Shown here: positions 59,736 through 64,000 of the stretch, one piece after another
Layout of the letters: each line of letters begins with the position of its first letter
How positions within the stretch are numbered: the stretch's first letter is position 1
NCBI GenBank assembly: GCA_963704825.1
Contig: CAVPHV010000009.1
Span: 1 to 64,000, forward strand
DNA: 64,000 bases
DNA from: CAVPHV01 sp963704825
GTDB lineage: Bacteria; Actinomycetota; Acidimicrobiia; Spongiisociales; UBA5794
Reading direction: 5' to 3'
Notes under the pieces: generated by a model
The model's input: the letters and a program-made list of their open reading frames with translations, nothing else
Database searches by the model: none
What the model was told of the DNA's origin: nothing
Position numbers and translations under genes: made by a program

Positions 59736-60482
59736 TCACGGAGCCACAATCCGCTCCTCGAGTTGAACGAACTCCGGTGCGGGCATCAGCCCCAGATCGG
59801 CCAGAAGGCGCTCGCACTCGCGCAGCGCACGCAGTGCCTCGACTCTCCTCCCCTCGCGGGCAAGCCCGTCCGCCAGCAGGTACCAAAGTCGCTCGTGATA
59901 CGGATGCTCGACCACCTCTCCCTGCAAGATGCTCACAGCCTCGGCCACGCGACCGATGGCGAGGTCAGCTTCGAGCTGCACCTCAACGGCGGTGAGTCTC
60001 AGGTCCTCCAGGCGCCTGACTTCGAGAGCGACATACTCGGCATCGGCCAGATCCCCGTAGGGAGTGCCTCGCCACAGCATCAACGCCTCACGGGTCAGAG
60101 TGCGAGCTCCATCTGGGTCGGCGGCCAAGCGCGAAGCCGCCTCACGAACACTCCGCTCGAACACGCAAGCGTCGATCTGATCACAGTCGGCACTGAGCAG
60201 GTAGCCATCACCCATGTGCAGGATCGCTCCAGCGCCGAGGAGGCTGCGCAGCTTCGAGACATGTGACTGGAGGGTTGAGGCAGCAGTCCGCGGTGGGTGT
60301 TCACCCCAGACGATATCGATGAGGTGTTCGCCGCCGACCACGTGGTTGGCGGAAACGACGAGCGCGGCCAGCAGGGCACGTGTGCGGTGCCCCTTGACCT
60401 CCTCGAGGCCCCATGAACGAGGGACGGCGATGGGCCCAAGCACCGCAACCACAACGGATGCCCGCTCGATGGCGGAAGTCAT
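59736..60482 (-). CDS. SARP-type (AfsR/DnrI-like) transcriptional regulator
   Basis: A 248-aa regulator: OmpR-like winged helix at the N-terminus (KGHRTRALLAALVVSANHVV, ASTLQSHVSKLRSLLGAGAI) followed by the bacterial transcriptional activator domain (DACVFERSVREAASRLAADP, EALMLWRGTPYGDLADAEYV, VVEHPYHERLWYLLADGLAR, EALRALRECERLLADLGLMP). Length matches standalone SARPs. The ATG 60482 follows GGAG at 5 nt. It diverges across 160 nt from the C-W-P-L-C protein gene, its most likely target. Confidence 0.9.
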   Translation of the reverse strand: MTSAIERASVVVAVLGPIAVPRSWGLEEVKGHRTRALLAALVVSANHVVGGEHLIDIVWGEHPPRTAASTLQSHVSKLRSLLGAGAILHMGDGYLLSADCDQIDACVFERSVREAASRLAADPDGARTLTREALMLWRGTPYGDLADAEYVALEVRRLEDLRLTAVEVQLEADLAIGRVAEAVSILQGEVVEHPYHERLWYLLADGLAREGRRVEALRALRECERLLADLGLMPAPEFVQLEERIVAP

Positions 60483-60642
60483 CTCGCTCTCCTTCTGCAT
60501 CCAGTCTCTCGAACGCGCGGTACCGGCTCCAGAGGAGGAAGACCCCACTGTCCCTCCAGGCTCCCGCAGGCGCCGCTCCACCCGCTTGCCTGCCGACCAC
60601 GAACTGTGGGCAGATACTCGAAGGGAGAAGGAGGAATCGACC

Positions 60643-61197
60643 ATGCCCACCACCATCAATCGGGTTGCGACCGGCGAGCGAGCCACACCGCAGGTACAGC
60701 CACCGCCGCAGGCTCCAGCGCGACCCGCGCCCCCACCAAGACGCCGAGTCATTCGCTGGATTCAGTGGATGGCGGCTATCACGATTCTGGCGCTGACCGT
60801 CGGAGCCGGCATGTGGTTTGCGTCACGCGAGGTTGGCCCCACCATTCAGGAACAAGCTACAGAATGGCCGGCTTGCTGGCCGATGTGCTCGGCGGTGACC
60901 GAGCTCGAAAGGACGCCACCGGCCGTGGCATCCCAGGACGTGTCGGTGCCGGCGGAACTGCCGGACTGCTGGCCACTTTGCACCTATGCGGCGGCTGTCG
61001 TGGCCCCGAGCGCGTACCTCGCAGCAGCTGCCCCGTACCCTGACTGTTGGCCGCTATGTGCAGAGACGGCTCGGATCGTGGAAGCGCAACCGCCGGCCTG
61101 TTGGCCGCTTTGTGCGGAGGCGGCTCAGATCGTGGAAACACGGCCGCCGGTCTGCTGGCCCCTGTGTTCCCACCTCACCGCTGTGGCAGTCCCCTAG
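60643..61197 (+). CDS. Single-pass membrane protein with five C-W-P-(L/M)-C motifs
   Basis: A 184-aa protein. Residues 1-34 are Pro/Arg-rich cytoplasmic, then one transmembrane helix (MAAITILALTVGAGMWFAS), then an external tail with five pentapeptide motifs: CWPMC at 78-82 and CWPLC at 109-113, 135-139, 153-157, 171-175, each preceded by P-(A/D/V) and spaced 31, 26, 18 and 18 residues. The last three sit in a repeat like A-E-(T/A)-A-(R/Q)-I-V-E-(A/T). No family is recognised. Cysteine pairs suggest disulfides, metal or heme binding. AAGGAGG lies 8 nt before the ATG, and a perfect hairpin terminator follows. Confidence 0.82.
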   Translation: MPTTINRVATGERATPQVQPPPQAPARPAPPPRRRVIRWIQWMAAITILALTVGAGMWFASREVGPTIQEQATEWPACWPMCSAVTELERTPPAVASQDVSVPAELPDCWPLCTYAAAVVAPSAYLAAAAPYPDCWPLCAETARIVEAQPPACWPLCAEAAQIVETRPPVCWPLCSHLTAVAVP

Positions 61198-61214
61198 CCC
61201 CCGCCGCAGAAAGA

Positions 61215-61247
61215 GGCGCGGGCTCCGCATCGGACGGAGCCCGCGCC
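61215..61247 (+). terminator. Hairpin terminator
   Basis: GGCGCGGGCTCCG pairs perfectly with CGGAGCCCGCGCC over a 7-nt loop, 17 nt after the C-W-P-L-C protein stop. Confidence 0.88.
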
Positions 61248-61306
61248 ACACGAAGGACCGAGGGCACACCTCGCGGATGCCAAGGCGGCGGGTATCGTTG
61301 TGGGAC

Positions 61307-61594
61307 ATGACAGATGGCAACCGTCGCGACGAACCCCTCAGCAGCGAGGAGATGATCGAGCAGTTCCACGCCGGCTATGACGCGCAGGAATCGCAGAGAG
61401 CCGTTCCCGAGCCTCGACAGGTTCCTCCGGCGGAGCCTGCCGCAACCGCGATATCCGACACTGCGGCCCTGCAACCGGGCGGACCGCCGCCTCGACCCTC
61501 TGCCGACTCTCGCCGAAGAGTTGCCGTGTCCCTTGCCATCGCCCTGGTCGTGCTGGGATTGGGCGTCGCTATTGCCCTCGCCGGAGGCAATTGA
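61307..61594 (+). CDS. Small C-terminal-anchored membrane protein
   Basis: A 95-aa protein: acidic and Pro-rich cytoplasmic part (EEMIEQFHAGYDAQESQRAV) followed by a C-terminal helix (VAVSLAIALVVLGLGVAIAL). No family is recognised. No ribosome site is visible; a leaderless mRNA is possible. Its gene-like codon use and isolation between terminator and HAD gene support coding. Confidence 0.6.
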   Translation: MTDGNRRDEPLSSEEMIEQFHAGYDAQESQRAVPEPRQVPPAEPAATAISDTAALQPGGPPPRPSADSRRRVAVSLAIALVVLGLGVAIALAGGN

Positions 61595-61704
61595 CTCGCG
61601 GTGATGCGGATCCGCCCCTCCGACCATTCCATCGACTGCGAGGGCGTCTATCGCGATGCCGCCATGGACTTCACCATCGCGTTCCGGACCGGTCTCCGGA
61701 TTCG

Positions 61705-62184
61705 CTACCTCGACCGAGCCGGGCGAAACAGCAGCGGCGCCATCACGTTCCCGACCCGTCGCATCAACGCCTGGCGCCGCGGTTCGTCGACCGTCGTCAC
61801 CACCAAGTAACAGAAGGTCCCGCCGAAACGACGCGCCAGCACACCGTCGGTCAGCACCTGGTCGCCAACGACCCAGATCTTCTCGCCACCTGAGAGGCCA
61901 AGTCTGCGCCGCGCCGTCCACGGTTTGTTCCCACCTGCGATGATGTCGGCGGCGCCCCGCGGTGCTCCATTGGTGAGCATGATCACCCGCTCGACGCCGG
62001 CCACCCCCTCAAACCGGTCCAGCGTGTGCGCCACGGTGCGTGCAACGTCCGCGGGCGCAGCACCCTGGCGCACGAGCGTGTTGTCGACGTCGAACACAAC
62101 GACGACGGGACCATCCGCAGCATCGAGCGCGACCTCGAGCTCGTCGAGATCTGCCACCTCCACCTTGAGGCCTCGTCGCATCAT
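61705..62184 (-). CDS. HAD-family phosphatase
   Basis: A 159-aa HAD hydrolase: motif I VVFDVDNTLV, motif II VIMLTNGA (Thr), motif III Lys in GGNKPWTA, and motif IV VVGDQVLTDG. This short, cap-less layout resembles YqeG-type phosphatases (phosphatidylglycerophosphatase-related). Two successive ATGs could start it. Confidence 0.87.
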   Translation of the reverse strand: MMRRGLKVEVADLDELEVALDAADGPVVVVFDVDNTLVRQGAAPADVARTVAHTLDRFEGVAGVERVIMLTNGAPRGAADIIAGGNKPWTARRRLGLSGGEKIWVVGDQVLTDGVLARRFGGTFCYLVVTTVDEPRRQALMRRVGNVMAPLLFRPARSR

Positions 62185-62214
62185 GCGGCGTGTCCCGGCG
62201 AGGCTGCCATCCCG

Positions 62215-63072
62215 CTAGATGTCGAATCCGGCATCCCGGCCTACCTCACGCAGTTCGGCGAGCGGGTAGAACCCGAGGGCCTCGTCGATGTCCTCTGCCG
62301 CCGTCTGGGCGCCCTGACCGACGGCGTTGATGTCGTAGACGATGCATCCGGTGTCGAATTGGTTGTACCAGGTCGCGACGTAGCTGGGCGGATCAAGATC
62401 ATCCTCCAGTTCCTCGGCGGCCTCGTCGACCGTCAGACCGGAGGCAGGGTCTTCTCCGGGCAGGAGAAGCTCGATCTTGCCGGCGGCAACCTCCCGGTCG
62501 TCGACAACGATCACGGCCATCCCCCGACTGGCGGCCGAGTCGATCCTGATTGAGGCGGGTTCGTCCGAATCGATCACCGTCACCTCTATCCTCCGGATCC
62601 CCGACCAGGCGCGTTGGAGCTCTTGGCCTGCCACTGTCGCGTAGTTGCGGTGACGCGGCGCCACCGGCACGACGGCGACCTCGATGGCGGTGGCCTCGCT
62701 GATAACGTCGATGAAGCGTGTGACGCCCTCGGCCGCAACGGGAGCCGGCAGCGCCGAGCCTGGGTCACAGGTCCTCTGCAGGGTCACCTCGACAAAACGG
62801 TCGCCCATCCGGTCTGAATCGAGCCAGAACGTGGCCCGCCCGCGTTCGGCCTGCTGCGGTTGATAATCCCAGCCGACGTTCAGACCGTTGATGCACGCCC
62901 CCCAACGTGCCTCGGGGATTGCCTGGAGCTGCATGAGAATGACGGTCGCCAGAGACCCGCTCAGGTCGTCGTCCCGCGGACACTCCGGTGTTCCGGGACC
63001 GGTGGGCCCAAAGTCCGAACACGCTCCCACGAGCAGTGAGCAGGCCACAAGGATGGCAAACCGGCGCCTCAT
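62215..63072 (-). CDS. Hypothetical lipoprotein
   Basis: A 285-aa lipoprotein with signal FAILVACSLLVGACSDFGPT (lipobox VGAC). The mature part has VGWDYQPQQAERGRATFWLD, ITRIEVTVIDSDEP-like beta strands and an acidic C-terminal segment with several Asp/Glu. There are Cys in the middle (GACINGLN, RTCDPGS) and one near the end (TGCIVYD), which may form disulfides. It overlaps the kinase-like gene by 4 nt (ATGA), so it is its operon partner. No family recognised. Confidence 0.78.
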   Translation of the reverse strand: MRRRFAILVACSLLVGACSDFGPTGPGTPECPRDDDLSGSLATVILMQLQAIPEARWGACINGLNVGWDYQPQQAERGRATFWLDSDRMGDRFVEVTLQRTCDPGSALPAPVAAEGVTRFIDVISEATAIEVAVVPVAPRHRNYATVAGQELQRAWSGIRRIEVTVIDSDEPASIRIDSAASRGMAVIVVDDREVAAGKIELLLPGEDPASGLTVDEAAEELEDDLDPPSYVATWYNQFDTGCIVYDINAVGQGAQTAAEDIDEALGFYPLAELREVGRDAGFDI

Positions 63073-64000
63073 GCGAGACCACCGATCTTGAGGTTGTCGA
63101 TCACCAGGGAAATCAAGAGAGCCAAGGTGAAGGCGGCGCCGATCGCCAGGGCAATGCGGCGACTGCTCCAGCGCTGGATGGCGATCGGCTCGCGATGAGG
63201 CGACAGCTCCTGGAAGCGCTTGACCACGTCCACGCCCTGCTTCTTCTGGCGTCCTTTGAGGTGGGCCCGTGATTGCGAAGGGATCGTGATGCTGCGGGTG
63301 GCGGCAAAGGCCTCCGCGATGTCCTCGGGAGCGAAGAAGTGGAGGGCTCGCTCGTATACGTGGTCGGGATCGGCGCGCAGCCCGAGAATGATCATCATGT
63401 TGGCGAGATCGACGGCCTGGCGCCACGGACTCGGGCGGATCGTACCGAAGGCTACGTCGATCATGCGGACCTTCCCGTCCTTCACCATGACGTTGGCCGG
63501 TTTGACGTCGCGGTGCGCCAAACCGGCGTCCCAGAGGCGCCGGATCATGAGCAGGGCGTCGTCGATGACCGCGTCGTCGATCGGCGCCGACGTGATCTCC
63601 TCAGCGTCCTGGAGGAATTCGGTGACGATGAGGTACTCGCGCTCCGGGGTGATCTCCACAAAGCCAAACGACGCGGCCGACGGGACACCCGCTTCCTTCA
63701 TCCGCAACAGCATGTAATCCTCATACTCGACGAGGCGCCGCACCGAGGTGAAGCGCACCTCATCTTCGAGCGCCCCGTAGGCGATGGTCCGCCACAGCTT
63801 GTAGAAGCGATCGGACCGCAGATGATTCGTCGAATAGAGCTTGGCGAACAGGTACACGTCGGGGTCCCCTGCAACGGTCAACCGGATCGGCGTCGATCCC
63901 CCGGAGCCCTCGAGGCCGAACGGCTCCATGGCGAGCACGTTGAAGCCCAGTTGTTCGGCGACCGCCCGCTTGATGGCTTCCCCGCGCGCCCCGCTGATGT
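63069..64000 (-). CDS. Protein-kinase-like membrane protein, 5' end beyond window
   Basis: Partial gene; the frame stays open to the right edge. It has a eukaryotic-like/RIO-like kinase fold: YLFAKLYST (possible Lys), catalytic loop AHRDVKPANVMVKDGKVRMI, and the metal-binding Asp in MIDVAFG, a variant of the D-F-G motif. A C-terminal transmembrane helix (IALAIGAAFTLALLISLVID) anchors it, so the kinase faces the cytoplasm. The basic stretch AHLKGRQKKQGVDVVKRFQE precedes the helix. It is coupled to the downstream lipoprotein gene. Substrate unknown; it could be an envelope-stress or lipid-related kinase. Confidence 0.82.
   Translation of the reverse strand, partial: ISGARGEAIKRAVAEQLGFNVLAMEPFGLEGSGGSTPIRLTVAGDPDVYLFAKLYSTNHLRSDRFYKLWRTIAYGALEDEVRFTSVRRLVEYEDYMLLRMKEAGVPSAASFGFVEITPEREYLIVTEFLQDAEEITSAPIDDAVIDDALLMIRRLWDAGLAHRDVKPANVMVKDGKVRMIDVAFGTIRPSPWRQAVDLANMMIILGLRADPDHVYERALHFFAPEDIAEAFAATRSITIPSQSRAHLKGRQKKQGVDVVKRFQELSPHREPIAIQRWSSRRIALAIGAAFTLALLISLVIDNLKIGGLA

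Overview
The window is high-GC, densely coded bacterial DNA. Gene types (LCP cell-wall enzyme, PspC/LiaF proteins with a LuxR-type two-component system, SARP-like regulator, PaaABCDE, TetR, MMPL exporter, Thr/Pro-rich lipoproteins, many GTG starts and 4-base stop/start overlaps) point to an actinobacterium, perhaps of the Acidimicrobiia. No rRNA or universal marker is present, so the lineage is an inference.

Layout. 1-4062 is a decayed integrative-element zone: a frameshifted tyrosine integrase running in from the left edge, a tRNA-3'-end-like sequence, a frameshifted lipoprotein pseudogene, a second integrase 3' remnant, then an intact tRNA-Val(TAC). 4183-16215 is envelope and stress related: PspC proteins, a fused MFS/spermidine synthase-like protein, small Zn-ribbon and CoA-binding proteins, an LCP protein, an internally duplicated proline-rich protein, a LiaF-like protein, and a PspC-histidine kinase with its LuxR regulator. 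16514-24882 is acyl-CoA metabolism: PrpE-like synthetase, AhpD-like protein, a 4-hydroxybutyryl-CoA dehydratase-like enzyme, acyl-CoA dehydrogenase and an orphan E2. 24986-28888 holds a lipoprotein glycosidase-like protein, an HTTM pair and a YihY protein. 28858-33087 is the phenylacetyl-CoA epoxidase operon paaABCDE-tetR, with a perfect 16-bp palindrome in its promoter region. 33262-41241 holds malic enzyme, an MMPL exporter, a DUF5939 cyclase, an oxidoreductase and a hydrolase.

The most notable region is 41242-54465, where twelve genes lie on the minus strand with overlaps or short gaps. In transcription order they are: BtrH_N-like protein; barbiturase/cyanuric acid hydrolase (AtzD) family enzyme; AllH-, FdrA(AllF)- and AllG-type subunits of an oxamate-carbamoyltransferase-like complex; medium, small and large subunits of a molybdenum hydroxylase; a GNAT-like protein; a thiolase-fold protein lacking the nucleophilic Cys; its DUF35 partner; and an M28 peptidase-like hydrolase. 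Together they suggest a route that hydroxylates an N-heterocycle, opens the ring, and cleaves the resulting ureido acid by phosphorolysis to carbamoyl phosphate rather than by hydrolysis to urea. This is an inference from gene content.

54577-64000 holds lipoproteins, an MFS transporter, an unrecognised 506-aa protein, a NUDIX hydrolase, a frameshifted sugar nucleotidyltransferase, a SARP-like regulator divergent from a membrane protein with five C-W-P-(L/M)-C motifs, a HAD phosphatase, and a kinase-like gene cut by the right edge.
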